Of a stretch of DNA of 62,075 nt, positions 1 to 8,916 are shown in pieces. Source of the stretch: Candidatus Gastranaerophilales bacterium. GTDB taxonomy: Bacteria > Cyanobacteriota > Vampirovibrionia > Gastranaerophilales > Gastranaerophilaceae. The stretch covers positions 1 to 62,075 of the forward strand of contig CALURJ010000012.1 in NCBI GenBank assembly GCA_944323145.1. The letters are read 5' to 3'. The notes under the pieces were generated by a model that searched no databases, had not been told where the DNA came from, and was given only the letters and a program-made list of their open reading frames with translations. Each line of letters starts with the position of its first letter. Position 1 is the stretch's first letter. Position numbers and translations under genes: made by a program.

Positions 1-56
1 GCGGAAGAATTCCTGCACCTATTCACAGTTTAAATAATTAAATGAAAGATGATTAA

Positions 57-383
57 ATGGGAAGAAATTTAAAAGAACTAACAGATTCTTTAAAGGACTA
101 TGTTATTGATCAGCAGTCTGACGCTCACAATAAAGGTAATTTTAGAAAAGAAAGGTACAATAATTTAAAACTTTCTATGGATATTGCAAAAAATTCAAGT
201 CCGCATGTAGTAGTTAATATCGGAATGTCTGAAGCCGAATTTAACATTCGAACCGGTGATAAAAATACCGGAGGATTGGGCCCTGATGAAAAATATGTGT
301 TCAGATGGATGGGTCGAGCAGATACCTTACCTGACTTGAATGACTGTTGGAATGAATTGGCTAGAGAAAACGGTCGTGGGTAA
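57..383 (+). CDS. Hypothetical protein, 108 aa
   Basis: I do not recognise this family. The product is a small soluble protein with a charged N-terminal half rich in Lys, Asn and Asp, and a C-terminal half containing GDKNTGG and a Trp-rich end (RWMGRADTLPDLNDCW). There is no signal peptide or membrane segment. It converges on uvrC with only five bases between the stop codons. The ribosome site is weak (GAAAGA about 10 bases upstream), and the 56 bases before it contain a four-codon ORF that stops just ahead of the start. Bases 1-41 are open in all three frames until early stops, so they may hold the 3' end of an upstream gene whose frame I cannot decide. Confidence 0.6.
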   Translation: MGRNLKELTDSLKDYVIDQQSDAHNKGNFRKERYNNLKLSMDIAKNSSPHVVVNIGMSEAEFNIRTGDKNTGGLGPDEKYVFRWMGRADTLPDLNDCWNELARENGRG

Positions 384-388
384 TTTAA

Positions 389-2050
389 TTAATCTTTCTT
401 TATCATACTTTTAGAACGTAACTTTCTGTGATATGTGATAGCAAATCTGTGTGCTTCATCTCTTATTCTCTGGAAAAGGAAGAGTGCGCTTGAATTCCTT
501 GGTAAAATGACAGGTTTTGACTGCTTTGGCAGGAATACTTCTTCATGTTTTTTTGCAAGACTTACAACATCTATACCTTTTACACCTAAACCTTCTATTA
601 TTTCCATAACGCTTGAAAGCTGGCCTTTACCACCGTCAATTATAATTAAATCAGGCTTTTCCCATTTTGCTTCCCCGAGATGCGACAGTCTGCGTGTTAA
701 AACCTCTTTCATTGATAGAAAATCGTCAGGTTTACCTTCTGTCATACGGACTTTAAATTTTCTGTATTCTGATTTTTTAGGCAGGCCGTTTATGAAGGTT
801 ACCATTGAAGCAACAGTATTTGTACCCTGAATATGAGAAATATCGTAACATTCCATTCTGTGCGGAAAATTTTTAAGCTGTAATTTTTCTGCAAGATAGG
901 AGCCTATTTCATTAAAGTCATCTCTGATTTTGGACATTTTTGAAATTTTTGCGTTATCCAGAACAACTTTTGCATTTTTATCCGCAAGCATTTGGAGTTC
1001 TTTCCCTTGAGCTGATTTGCCGTAGCTGATTTTAACTTTTTTCTGCGCAAGAATTTCAAGCCATTCTTCATATAAAGCTTTTTCGCCTATTGCTTCAAGT
1101 TCGTTTGAAACAATTTTGTCAGGATATTCAAGTTTGAGAGTGCTGTAGTATTCTTTGAAGAATGTTGCAAAAAATTCGGTTTTGTCTTCTTCTTCAACTT
1201 CATAGACAAAATCTTTTTTATCAATGAGCCTGCCTTCTCTTATCATTAAAATTACAATGACAAATATACCCTCATCAGACATAAATGAAATTATATCTTC
1301 GTTTAGTTTTGTATTTTCGTAGACGACTTTTTGTTTTTCAAGGGTTTTTACAAGGTCGTTGTAGCTGTCGCGGAGTTTTGCGGCTTTTTCAAACTGAAGA
1401 CTGTCGGAATATTTTTGCATTTGTTCTTTAAGCTGCTTTAAAAGTTCGGATTGTTTTCCTGACAAAAATAATTCTGCCTGTTTGACCAGACTTTTGTATT
1501 CTTCTGATGTAACTTTATTCTGGCATGGCGCCATACAGCGTCCTATCTGGTAATAAAGGCATGGACGGTCTTTAAATTTCGGCGTTTTGCATTGTTTCAG
1601 CGGAAAAATCTTTTTTAAGAAATCTAGGGTTGCATGCATTGCCCTGATATCTGTGTAAGGCCCGTAATATCTACCTTTTTCCGGATTCATATTCTTTTTG
1701 CGAACAATGGTTATTCGCGGGAAATCTTCATCTGTTATTAAAAAATACGGATATTTCTTATCATCTTTTAAAAGAATATTATATTTGGGTTTGTATTTTT
1801 TGATTAAGTGGCTTTCAAGGATTAACGCTTCAACTTCAGTGTTGGTAATTATGTACTCAAGCCGTTCAATCTGTGATACAAGAACGTTTACTTTTACACT
1901 GTCATGCTTTCTGTTGAAATAGCTCATGACACGACGTTTAAGAATTTTTGCTTTCCCGACATAAATTACTTCTCCGTCTTTGTTAAAATAAATATAACAT
2001 CCGGGAAGGGACGGCAAAAGCTTTAATGTTTGTTTCAAATCATTGTTCAT
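389..2050 (-). CDS. uvrC: UvrABC system protein C, lacking the C-terminal HhH domain
   Basis: UvrC makes the two incisions flanking a lesion in nucleotide excision repair after UvrB loading. The protein has an N-terminal GIY-YIG nuclease (residues about 10-95, with PGCYIY, VIYVGKA and EVEALILE), a Cys-containing segment (CLYYQIGRCMAPC), a UVR helix pair near residue 205 for UvrB contact, and an RNase H-like second nuclease (CYDISH, IIIDGGKGQ, KKHEEVF, RDEAHRFA). At 553 residues it is about 55 shorter than typical UvrC and ends right after the RNase H-like domain, so the tandem helix-hairpin-helix DNA-binding domain is absent. No remnant is visible in the 400 bases downstream. The start has no Shine-Dalgarno site but has a TATAAT seven bases upstream. 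Confidence 0.95.
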   Translation of the reverse strand: MNNDLKQTLKLLPSLPGCYIYFNKDGEVIYVGKAKILKRRVMSYFNRKHDSVKVNVLVSQIERLEYIITNTEVEALILESHLIKKYKPKYNILLKDDKKYPYFLITDEDFPRITIVRKKNMNPEKGRYYGPYTDIRAMHATLDFLKKIFPLKQCKTPKFKDRPCLYYQIGRCMAPCQNKVTSEEYKSLVKQAELFLSGKQSELLKQLKEQMQKYSDSLQFEKAAKLRDSYNDLVKTLEKQKVVYENTKLNEDIISFMSDEGIFVIVILMIREGRLIDKKDFVYEVEEEDKTEFFATFFKEYYSTLKLEYPDKIVSNELEAIGEKALYEEWLEILAQKKVKISYGKSAQGKELQMLADKNAKVVLDNAKISKMSKIRDDFNEIGSYLAEKLQLKNFPHRMECYDISHIQGTNTVASMVTFINGLPKKSEYRKFKVRMTEGKPDDFLSMKEVLTRRLSHLGEAKWEKPDLIIIDGGKGQLSSVMEIIEGLGVKGIDVVSLAKKHEEVFLPKQSKPVILPRNSSALFLFQRIRDEAHRFAITYHRKLRSKSMIKKD

Positions 2051-2057
2051 TAATTTT

Positions 2058-2063
2058 ATTATA
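2058..2063 (-). promoter_or_regulatory. -10 box for a leaderless uvrC transcript
   Basis: On the minus strand an extended -10 (TGTTATAAT) ends seven bases before the uvrC ATG, which puts the predicted transcription start at or next to the A of the start codon. There is no ribosome site in between. Confidence 0.45.
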
Positions 2064-2127
2064 ACATAGGATTACTTTACGGGTACGGGATTGAAAAAAA
2101 TAAATGCATAAATTATAATTAAGAAAG

Positions 2128-2550
2128 ATGATGATGGAATTGAGAAAAAGATTTTTAATACTTTTTTTATTAGTATTTGTAAATTCTTTGTTTATAACTG
2201 TTTTTGCTGCACAGAAACGTCCTGATTGGGAAGATTTTTGTCCGAAAGGCCTTGAAAATGCTGAGTATAAAGAGGTTCAATGGTTCTGGCCTGAGGGAAC
2301 AAAATCTACACAGGAGATTTATAATTATTGGGCGCAGAGACGTGAAGAATTTAAAAAAAATCTTGCTGAATGCGATCAGATTCAAAGCGGACTTAATAGT
2401 AGTTGTTACGAAGCCCTGATGGAACGTCAGTTATTTGTGAATGAGCAGTATAATAAAGATATTAAGCAAAAACAGATATCCAATCAAATTTGGCGTGATG
2501 ATCATGATAAAGGATCCAGACCTATTATGATTAATATTTTTATGAAATAA
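2128..2550 (+). CDS. Small exported protein, 140 aa
   Basis: I do not recognise the family. Residues 1-28 form a signal peptide (Arg/Lys, then a long Leu/Phe/Val core ending near VFAAQ), so the product is likely periplasmic or secreted. The mature part is polar and Trp-rich (DWEDFCP, VQWFWPEG), with four Cys at roughly even spacing that could form disulphides. Three ATGs lie within seven bases (2128, 2131, 2134). A TATAAT at 2114-2119 sits eight bases before the first, and no convincing ribosome site is present, so the mRNA may be nearly leaderless. The TPR-protease gene follows 26 bases later on the same strand and may be co-transcribed. Confidence 0.65.
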   Translation: MMMELRKRFLILFLLVFVNSLFITVFAAQKRPDWEDFCPKGLENAEYKEVQWFWPEGTKSTQEIYNYWAQRREEFKKNLAECDQIQSGLNSSCYEALMERQLFVNEQYNKDIKQKQISNQIWRDDHDKGSRPIMINIFMK

Positions 2551-2576
2551 AACAAAAATTATGGAGAATATTTATA

Positions 2577-3728
2577 ATGGATTTTAAACAATCTTTGATA
2601 GTCAGCTGTATTCTTATTTTAGGGATAGTAGGTGTATTGCTCGGCTATTCAACTTATCAGGAAAATGTTAAAATACATAAAAACTTCATAGCGGCTCAGG
2701 ATGCTTTCAGAAATGCTAATTTGGTGCAGGCGGAAAAACTTCTTGAAGGCAATCCGCCGCGTGACATTGCACGAGATTTTTATATCTTAAAATATAATGT
2801 TCAAATAAATTCAAACAAACTGTATCAGGCGGAAGAAACATGTTTTAAACTTTTAAAGCTTAATCCTGAAGATGCGTTCAGCAATTATCTGTTAAGCCTT
2901 ATTTATTACAATACGGGTGATAGAGAGAAAACGGAATTGTATCTTCAAAATGCGGTTAAATTTGCCCCGGATAATGTGGATTATAAAATTAGCCTTGCAA
3001 ATTTTTACACAGGAATTGGCAAAGATGACGAAGCTATAAAATTATTTGAGGAACTAAAAGATTTAATTCCGGGTTATGAGATTGCTTATGCCAGTATTGC
3101 TTCAATTTATGAAAACAGGGGAGAACTGGATAATGCTTTGAAATACCGTAAAGAAGCTGCGGAAAAATTCAGCAATAATGCCTATGATCTTTACATGCTT
3201 GCAGCATTGTATAATAAACTCGGTCAGAGAGCTCTGGCGGCTGAATACTATGCAAAGACCGCAAAACTTGATATCCACGGCAATACTGATGCAAAATCCA
3301 AATATTTTGAAATAACCGGAAAGCCTTACCATAGTGCTCCGCAGTTTAAAAATGAAAGTATACCGTATCAAAACCTTAACGGTTTGATGATTGTAAATGG
3401 TTCTATTAACGGAATTCCTGCAAAATTTTTAATTGATACAGGTGCATCGACATCTGTTGTTTATGCTAATTTTATTAAAAATAAACGTATACCCGTAAAA
3501 ACTAATATATTCGGGATTTCCCAGTCGGCCAACGGAACAAAAACGGTTACTCCTGTTGTAAATTTGGATATAAAATTGGGCAGTCAGGAATTTAAAGAAG
3601 TGAAAACATTTGTTATGCCTGTTGAAAATAAGGCTTTTGACGGGATTATAGGCAGTGATATATTGGAAAAACTTGATTATTATGCAGACAGACAAAGGCA
3701 GGTTATAACTATAAGAAGTGTAAATTAA
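2577..3728 (+). CDS. Membrane-anchored TPR protein with retropepsin-like aspartic protease domain
   Basis: Residues 7-25 form an N-terminal membrane anchor. Residues about 35-240 are tetratricopeptide repeats (for example the segments starting at AFSNYLLSLIYYNTGD and LYMLAALYNKLGQ). The C-terminal 110 residues match the clan AA single-domain aspartic protease family: FLIDTGAST with catalytic Asp at 287, and the closing DGIIGSDILEKL hydrophobic-hydrophobic-Gly motif. Such domains act as homodimers, so two chains would form one active site. With its anchor, the enzyme probably faces the periplasm. The TPR array could recruit substrates or drive dimerisation (inference). A ribosome site (GGAGAA) precedes the ATG. 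Confidence 0.8.
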   Translation: MDFKQSLIVSCILILGIVGVLLGYSTYQENVKIHKNFIAAQDAFRNANLVQAEKLLEGNPPRDIARDFYILKYNVQINSNKLYQAEETCFKLLKLNPEDAFSNYLLSLIYYNTGDREKTELYLQNAVKFAPDNVDYKISLANFYTGIGKDDEAIKLFEELKDLIPGYEIAYASIASIYENRGELDNALKYRKEAAEKFSNNAYDLYMLAALYNKLGQRALAAEYYAKTAKLDIHGNTDAKSKYFEITGKPYHSAPQFKNESIPYQNLNGLMIVNGSINGIPAKFLIDTGASTSVVYANFIKNKRIPVKTNIFGISQSANGTKTVTPVVNLDIKLGSQEFKEVKTFVMPVENKAFDGIIGSDILEKLDYYADRQRQVITIRSVN

Positions 3729-3797
3729 TAACATTTTAATTTTATTAGATAAATGTTGCGAAATGTAAATATAAATTAAAAACATCTGAAATCCTGT

Positions 3798-3851
3798 TAT
3801 ACTGCCTTATAGGATAGGATAGGATAGGATGTATTGCACTATTGTCAATAT
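3798..3851 (+). promoter_or_regulatory. Promoter with (AGGAT)4 tandem repeat at the predicted start site
   Basis: A -10-like TATACT (3798-3803) is followed seven bases later by four perfect AGGAT units (3811-3830), then GTATTGC and an imperfect dyad ATTG-N9-CAAT (3833-3849) leading into a T run. The whole arrangement, including the upstream AATGTAAATATAAATT segment and the seven-base gap, recurs at 48682-48740 before an unrelated gene. A diverged version lies at 12350-12388. Confidence 0.6.
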
Positions 3852-3934
3852 TTTTGGCCTAATTGTTTTTATAAAAATGTAAGGGGAAATCGATTTATAA
3901 GTATAGGAAAAAATTATAGAAAGGAAAAATGATT

Positions 3935-4270
3935 ATGTCAAAAGTTACAATGTTAAAGTCTGGTATTAAAGGATTTGCTAATGCAGTAAAAAGAACGGCA
4001 GTAAAAGATAAAAAATTAGCGGAAGAACTTGTTTATATGCATGGTATAAGATCGGAAATTACTCCTAACGCTCTTAAGGGCATTACAAAGGATATGTTTG
4101 ATAAAGGCGGTAAATTAACAGAAAAAGGACAAAAGGAAGTTGCAAAAATTATTCGTGAGTTTAATTTACCGCAGAATGCAACCTGGGATCAGGCTCTTGA
4201 AGCAATGAGACATTTTAAGGATAGTTTGCCGAAATTACCGAAATTGGAAATTCCAAAATTCAAAATTTAA
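3935..4270 (+). CDS. Hypothetical small basic protein, 111 aa
   Basis: No family is recognised. The protein is helical and basic, with about 27 Lys in 111 residues, a Gly-Ile-Lys-Gly N-terminal segment and a proline-punctuated tail (KLPKLPKLEIPKFKI). There is no signal peptide or membrane segment. An ATG also exists at 3929, but it is only three bases from AAGGA; the ATG at 3935 has a normal nine-base spacing, so I chose it. The gene stands alone between an AGGAT-repeat promoter and an intrinsic terminator, so it is a single-gene transcript. Sharing a promoter type with the putative zincin at 48791 and the hendecad-repeat protein at 12474 suggests a common regulon. Confidence 0.65.
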   Translation: MSKVTMLKSGIKGFANAVKRTAVKDKKLAEELVYMHGIRSEITPNALKGITKDMFDKGGKLTEKGQKEVAKIIREFNLPQNATWDQALEAMRHFKDSLPKLPKLEIPKFKI

Positions 4271-4292
4271 AACAATAATAAAAATGATAATA

Positions 4293-4321
4293 AAAAAACG
4301 GATTGGAAAGCCCGTTTTTTT
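4293..4321 (+). terminator. Intrinsic terminator
   Basis: AAAAAACGG pairs with CCGTTTTTT across a 10-base loop, followed by T-rich sequence. It ends the 3935-4270 transcript. The 80 bases that follow, up to 4398, show nothing I can identify. Confidence 0.75.
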
Positions 4322-4398
4322 ATTTTTCAGGATTATTGAACCACATTGTTGTGCGTTCGTTGCTGTAGCGCATTTATTAACCTGTTAACCAGCGTATT

Positions 4399-4998
4399 TT
4401 ATAAATCCTGGGTTCTATAGATAAAATAACCCTCATAATTGTAACTTGCATCTATACCTTTCATATAGACTTCTCTGTCATTTATTTTATCTGTAAGTGC
4501 CTGTTTTAAGAGTTCTTTTATTTCTACACTTTTAATCGGGCTTCGTTCCATTGCAAGCAGATAATCTTCTTTATCAATTTTATGCCAGTCTATTACCTTT
4601 CCGATTTCTTTTTTCAGTATCAGGTCTAACCATATTCGTGCAGATCTGCCGTTACCCTCTCTGAATGGATGTGCAACATTCATTTCAACATATTTTTCAA
4701 TAATTTCTTCGTAAGTTGACTGAGGCATTGTATCAATATGTTCCAGAGCCGGTTTTAGATACATGACAGGTGCAAATCTGAAATTACCCTTTGCAATATT
4801 AACATTTCTGATTTCACCTGCAAAGTAATAAATTTCATCAAACAAATATTTATGAATTTTAGATAATGTTTTAAAAGTCCCTGCTTCAAGAGAATCAAGC
4901 AATCCTTTTTCAAAGAGTTCAATGGCTTTTTTCTTGCTTATTTTTTCTTCCTGTCTTGCAAGTTCAGCAGAGTCAGTAATACCAAGTTTATTTTCCAA
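4399..4998 (-). CDS. Class III Fic-domain AMP-transferase (NmFic type) in operon with gyrA
   Basis: Fic enzymes transfer AMP from ATP to target side chains. The catalytic motif HPFREGNGR is at residues 110-118, with the flap region around GNFRFAP (71-77). The C-terminal auto-inhibitory helix carries SYNYEG (185-190), which fits the (S/T)xxxE(G/N) signature and, being C-terminal, makes this a class III Fic. The protein resembles Neisseria NmFic throughout from memory (RSARIWLDL, AMERSP, the C-terminal Tyr-rich helix). It also keeps the Tyr right after the Ser (Y186), which is auto-adenylylated in NmFic. NmFic is known to adenylylate GyrB. Here the gene starts three bases after the gyrA stop on the same strand, so it is almost certainly co-transcribed and probably translationally coupled. 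Gyrase as its target is inference. Confidence 0.93.
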   Translation of the reverse strand: MENKLGITDSAELARQEEKISKKKAIELFEKGLLDSLEAGTFKTLSKIHKYLFDEIYYFAGEIRNVNIAKGNFRFAPVMYLKPALEHIDTMPQSTYEEIIEKYVEMNVAHPFREGNGRSARIWLDLILKKEIGKVIDWHKIDKEDYLLAMERSPIKSVEIKELLKQALTDKINDREVYMKGIDASYNYEGYFIYRTQDL

Positions 4999-5001
4999 AA
5001 C

Positions 5002-7575
5002 CTATTCCTCTGAATTATTATCTAAAAGACTTGTCTGGGACACATTATTTTGTGCATCCTGTGCATCCATTGCCGCAACGTCTTTTTTAACCTGTTCATC
5101 TTCATCAGGGTTTAGGATTTTGTTTACTGAAACAACTGTGTCATTGTCAGTCAAATTCTGTGCTCTGACACCTGTTGCAGGACGTCCCTGACGTGATATT
5201 GAACCGGCATTCAGTCTTGTTACAACACCGTTTGCGGTTACCATCATAATGTCGTCGGATTCTTTTACAATAGTCAGTGCAACAAGTTTTGATGAAGTTG
5301 ATTTAAATTTAGTTGCGATAAGACCAATTCCACCTCTGTTCTGGCTTCTAAATTCTGATAATTTAGTACGTTTGCCAAAACCGTCAGATGTTACAACAAG
5401 AAGGTCAGCATCGTAATCTCTTGGTACAATGTCGCATCCTACGATTTCGTCACCTGAGCGTAATTTCATTGATGTTACGCCTCTTGCACTTCTGCCTAAA
5501 GGTCTTAAATCTTCAATCGGGAAGCGGATTGCCATACCGCAGGAAGTTCCGATAATGATTTCATCTCTGGCTGTTGCAAGTTTTACCCAGTCAAGTTCAT
5601 CGTTTTCTTCAAGACCTATTGCGATAATTCCGTTTCTTCTGATATTTGAGAAGTTATCGAGTTCAATACGTTTGATGTAACCTTTTTTAGTCAGCATAAT
5701 CAAATTCAAATCATGTGAGAAGTTGCTTACAGGAACAACTGCCGTGATTCTTTCATCCTGATCTATCGGAAGAACATTAACAATCGGCAAGCCTTTTGCC
5801 TGACGTCCGCCTTCTGGGAAGTCATAAACATTCAGACTGTAAACTGTTCCTTTTGATGAGAAGAACAGAACTTTATCATGCATCATTGCAGTGAAGAAAT
5901 GCTGTATATCATCATCTTCTTTTGTTTTCATTCCTGATTTTCCGCGTGTTGCACGATTTTGTCTTTCAAACGTATCAAGAGAAATACGTTTCAAATATCC
6001 CTGATGCGTGATAAATACTGCCATCGGAGTATTCGGGGTTAAGTCTTCAATTGTAACTTCGCCCTGCTCAGGAAGAATTTGTGTTTTTCTATCGTCGCCG
6101 TATTTTTCTTTGTCTTCCAAAAGCTCGCCTTTGATAATGTCAAGAATTTTTTGACGACTTGCCAAAATTTCTTCGTATTCTGCGATTTTCTTAACAAGTT
6201 CATCATATTCAGCTTTAACTTTATCCTGTTCCAATCCTGTCAATCTTCTTAATTGCATTTCAAGGATTGCGTTAGCCTGATCTGCGTCAAGCCCGAATCT
6301 GCTCATCAAGCCGTTTCTTGCATCATCCGTAGTTTTTGATTTTTTGATAAGTTCAATAACTTCATCAATTGAACCAAGTGCTATAATCAAACCTGCTAAG
6401 ATATGAGCTCTGATTTTTGCTTTTTTGAGGAAGAAAATAGTTCTTCTTGTAACTATTTCAACCCTGTGTTCAACAAATTCGGATAAAACTTCGTATAAAT
6501 TCATTAACCTTGGCTGTTTACCGCATAAAGCAAGCATATTTACGCCGAAAGTTGTAGCTAATTGGGTATATTTGAATAAATTGTTTTTAACGACATCAGG
6601 TTTGGCGTCGCGTTTAAGCTCGATTACGATACGCATACCTTCTCTGTCGGATTCGTCGCGGATGTCTGAAATGCCGTTGATTCTCTGGTCTTTAACAAGT
6701 TCTGCAATTTTTTCGATTAAAACAGATTTATTTACCTGATATGGAATTTCGGTAACAACTATTGCAGTACGTCCCTGACGTCCGCCGCCGCCTGCAATTT
6801 CTTCGAAGTTTGCAACCGCCTGCATCTTAATAGAGCCTCTGCCGGTTTCGTAAGCCTGTTTAATATCGTTAAGTCCGATAATTGTTGCCGCAGTCGGGAA
6901 ATCAGGACCTTTAACGTATTCCATAAGTTCAGATACTGTAATGTTCGGGTTATCGATTAATGCTATTGTTCCGTCAACAATTTCACAAAGGTTATGGGGT
7001 GGAATATTTGTAGCCATACCAACTGCAATACCGGAACATCCATTTAATAAAAGCATCGGCAGTCTTACAGGCAAAACAGAAGGTTCCTGCAAAGAACCGT
7101 CGAAGTTTGGTTCAAATTCTACAGTTTCGCAGTCAATATCAGCGAGCATTGACTGGGTAATTTTGTGCATTCTGGCTTCTGTATAACGCATTGCCGCAGC
7201 GCCGTCGCCATCAACAGAACCAAAGTTACCATGACCGTCAACGGTCAAATAACGGGTTGAAAAGTCTTGAGCCATACGAACCAATGCTTCATAAACCGCA
7301 GTATCACCATGCGGGTGGTATTTACCGAGAACTTCACCAACAATACGGGCGCATTTCTTGAATGGTTTGTCAGGTGTCATGCCGAGTTCATTCATCGCAT
7401 ACAAAATACGTCTGTGAACAGGTTTTAAACCGTCCCTTACATCAGGAAGCGCACGCCCGACAATTACACTCATCGCATAGTCGATATATGAACGCTTCAT
7501 CTCTTCTCTAATATTTACAGGAACGATTTTTCCGTCCGCAAACATGTTTTGTTGGTTGCTCATGTTTTGTTCCAC
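5002..7575 (-). CDS. gyrA: DNA gyrase subunit A
   Basis: GyrA is the DNA-cleaving subunit of the A2B2 gyrase that introduces negative supercoils. The winged-helix domain carries the active Tyr at 131 (AMRYTEARM), and the quinolone-pocket segment [10 protein letters not shown] has Thr92 and Glu96 at the two classical positions, both natural variants elsewhere. The 857-residue length and a C-terminal beta-pinwheel (blades from about residue 515) fit GyrA. The first blade, where the GyrA box QRRGGKG usually lies, reads [10 protein letters not shown], and a later blade reads QNRGGIG. The box is therefore non-canonical, and a ParC-like role cannot be wholly excluded. A clear ribosome site precedes ATG 7575. 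fic follows after three bases. Confidence 0.95.
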   Translation of the reverse strand: MEQNMSNQQNMFADGKIVPVNIREEMKRSYIDYAMSVIVGRALPDVRDGLKPVHRRILYAMNELGMTPDKPFKKCARIVGEVLGKYHPHGDTAVYEALVRMAQDFSTRYLTVDGHGNFGSVDGDGAAAMRYTEARMHKITQSMLADIDCETVEFEPNFDGSLQEPSVLPVRLPMLLLNGCSGIAVGMATNIPPHNLCEIVDGTIALIDNPNITVSELMEYVKGPDFPTAATIIGLNDIKQAYETGRGSIKMQAVANFEEIAGGGGRQGRTAIVVTEIPYQVNKSVLIEKIAELVKDQRINGISDIRDESDREGMRIVIELKRDAKPDVVKNNLFKYTQLATTFGVNMLALCGKQPRLMNLYEVLSEFVEHRVEIVTRRTIFFLKKAKIRAHILAGLIIALGSIDEVIELIKKSKTTDDARNGLMSRFGLDADQANAILEMQLRRLTGLEQDKVKAEYDELVKKIAEYEEILASRQKILDIIKGELLEDKEKYGDDRKTQILPEQGEVTIEDLTPNTPMAVFITHQGYLKRISLDTFERQNRATRGKSGMKTKEDDDIQHFFTAMMHDKVLFFSSKGTVYSLNVYDFPEGGRQAKGLPIVNVLPIDQDERITAVVPVSNFSHDLNLIMLTKKGYIKRIELDNFSNIRRNGIIAIGLEENDELDWVKLATARDEIIIGTSCGMAIRFPIEDLRPLGRSARGVTSMKLRSGDEIVGCDIVPRDYDADLLVVTSDGFGKRTKLSEFRSQNRGGIGLIATKFKSTSSKLVALTIVKESDDIMMVTANGVVTRLNAGSISRQGRPATGVRAQNLTDNDTVVSVNKILNPDEDEQVKKDVAAMDAQDAQNNVSQTSLLDNNSEE

Positions 7576-7692
7576 CCCTCTTTATTAGTATTTTAAATTA
7601 TTATCTTTTCTTTAAAGGTTTATTTCCCTTGATAATATTGTATCACAAACACATGTAATTGCGTAATTTTAAATTAATCTTTACAAAAAGCT

Positions 7693-8235
7693 CTAATCAA
7701 CTTTATATTTTGATGCTTCTTTACTCACCATTTCCATATATTTTTTGTTATTTTTTTCAGCAAAGTCTATTGCCTTTTTGCGGGCTTCTTCTGCTCCGCC
7801 GAGTTCTGAGGCGTAAAATCTTTTCGCAAACGAAAATCTGTCAAGACCTTTTGTTTTTGCCGGCTGATAAATTGCCGTATTATATTCATAATATTCTTTA
7901 TTTTCCGGATAGGTTAAAAATCCGACTATTGCGGCATCAGGATATAAAAGAACTGAGGCGCCTTTTGTTTTTTCCTGAATTTCATGTGCGTATTGTGCGG
8001 ACGCGTCTGTCGGGTTCGTCAGGTCGGGAAAATTAGAGATTTGAATTTTTGTATGCCAACTTCCTGCATTGTCATCTTTTAACAGGTAATCATAACTTTT
8101 TGTTTTACTTTCGGGATTTGAAAGAAGATAGGTTTGTTTGTCAAATTTGATTTTATCAATTTGTGCAACCGCCATGCACTGACTTAGAGCAACAATATTG
8201 ATTAAAACAAGAAACATTTTAAATAAATTTTTCAT
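7693..8235 (-). CDS. Exported hypothetical protein, 180 aa
   Basis: The family is not recognised. Residues 1-24 form a signal peptide (MKNLFKMFLVLIN then a hydrophobic core ending near AVAQ). The mature part is mixed alpha/beta with a long Lys-rich C-terminal helix (EEARKKAIDFAEKN). The mature region has no Cys. The start is set by a good ribosome site (GAGGAAAGGA). The gene is divergent from rmlC and has its own promoter region. Nothing in the sequence ties it to rhamnose synthesis beyond proximity. Confidence 0.65.
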   Translation of the reverse strand: MKNLFKMFLVLINIVALSQCMAVAQIDKIKFDKQTYLLSNPESKTKSYDYLLKDDNAGSWHTKIQISNFPDLTNPTDASAQYAHEIQEKTKGASVLLYPDAAIVGFLTYPENKEYYEYNTAIYQPAKTKGLDRFSFAKRFYASELGGAEEARKKAIDFAEKNNKKYMEMVSKEASKYKVD

Positions 8236-8306
8236 AAATAATCCTTTCCTCTTTTAATTACTCTCAAAATTATTGCCCTGTTATTTGTAAAAATCTATTA
8301 CCCGTT

Positions 8307-8335
8307 TTGTTAATTAGGGTTATTTATTGTATAAT
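8307..8335 (+). promoter_or_regulatory. Sigma-70-type promoter of the rml operon
   Basis: TTGTTA (8307-8312) and TATAAT (8330-8335) are separated by 17 bases. The AAGGAG ribosome site and the rmlC start follow within 25 bases. Confidence 0.6.
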
Positions 8336-8358
8336 TTTATTTATAAGGAGAGTTATAT

Positions 8359-8916
8359 ATGCCGTTTGAATTTATTCCGCAGAAGATAAAAGATGTAATA
8401 CTTGTTAAACCAAAAGTTTTCGGCGATAATCGCGGATTTTTTATGGAAAGTTATAAGAAATCAGAGTTTTTTGCAAACGGTATTGATGTTGAATTTAATC
8501 AGGATAATCATTCAAAATCTTCAGCGCATGTTTTGCGCGGGCTTCACTATCAGGCAAAACCTTATGGACAGGCAAAGTTAGTCAGATGTTCAAGAGGAAG
8601 AATTTTTGATGTTGCAGTTGATATAAGACCGGAGTCTGAAACTTTTGGTCAGTATGTAAAAGTTGAACTTTCAGAAGATAATAAACAAATGCTTTTTATT
8701 CCGGAAGGATTTGCACATGGATTTGTGGTTTTATCAGATGAAGCCGAACTTCTTTATAAAGCAAGCGGTGAATATGCTCCGCAGGCTGACAGAGGAGTTC
8801 TCTGGTGTGATAAAGATATAAATATTGACTGGGAAATAGATTTTGAACCGGTTTTATCGGAAAAAGACGGCGTTCAGCCGTTATTAAAAGATATAAATAA
8901 AGAGGAACTTATATGA
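8359..8916 (+). CDS. rfbC: dTDP-4-dehydrorhamnose 3,5-epimerase
   Basis: RmlC epimerises C3 and C5 of dTDP-4-keto-6-deoxyglucose, the third step of dTDP-L-rhamnose synthesis. The cupin fold is supported by LRGLHYQ with catalytic His63, Lys73 in QAKLVRCSRG, DVAVDIR, and FIPEGFAHGF. At 185 residues it has normal family length. An AAGGAG site eight bases upstream fixes the start. It is the first gene of the rml operon and overlaps rmlB by four bases (ATGA), so the two are translationally coupled. Acts in the cytoplasm to supply rhamnose for surface polysaccharide. Confidence 0.95.
   Translation: MPFEFIPQKIKDVILVKPKVFGDNRGFFMESYKKSEFFANGIDVEFNQDNHSKSSAHVLRGLHYQAKPYGQAKLVRCSRGRIFDVAVDIRPESETFGQYVKVELSEDNKQMLFIPEGFAHGFVVLSDEAELLYKASGEYAPQADRGVLWCDKDINIDWEIDFEPVLSEKDGVQPLLKDINKEELI

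Noticed and set aside
3811-3830. AGGAT repeats as a CRISPR array or origin iterons
   Set aside because: Five-base units without spacers, no cas genes, and no dnaA or origin genes nearby. The position at -10 plus seven fits a promoter feature.
5002-7575. Thr92 and Glu96 of GyrA as quinolone-resistance mutations
   Set aside because: Both residues occur as wild type in many bacteria at these positions, so they do not show acquired resistance.
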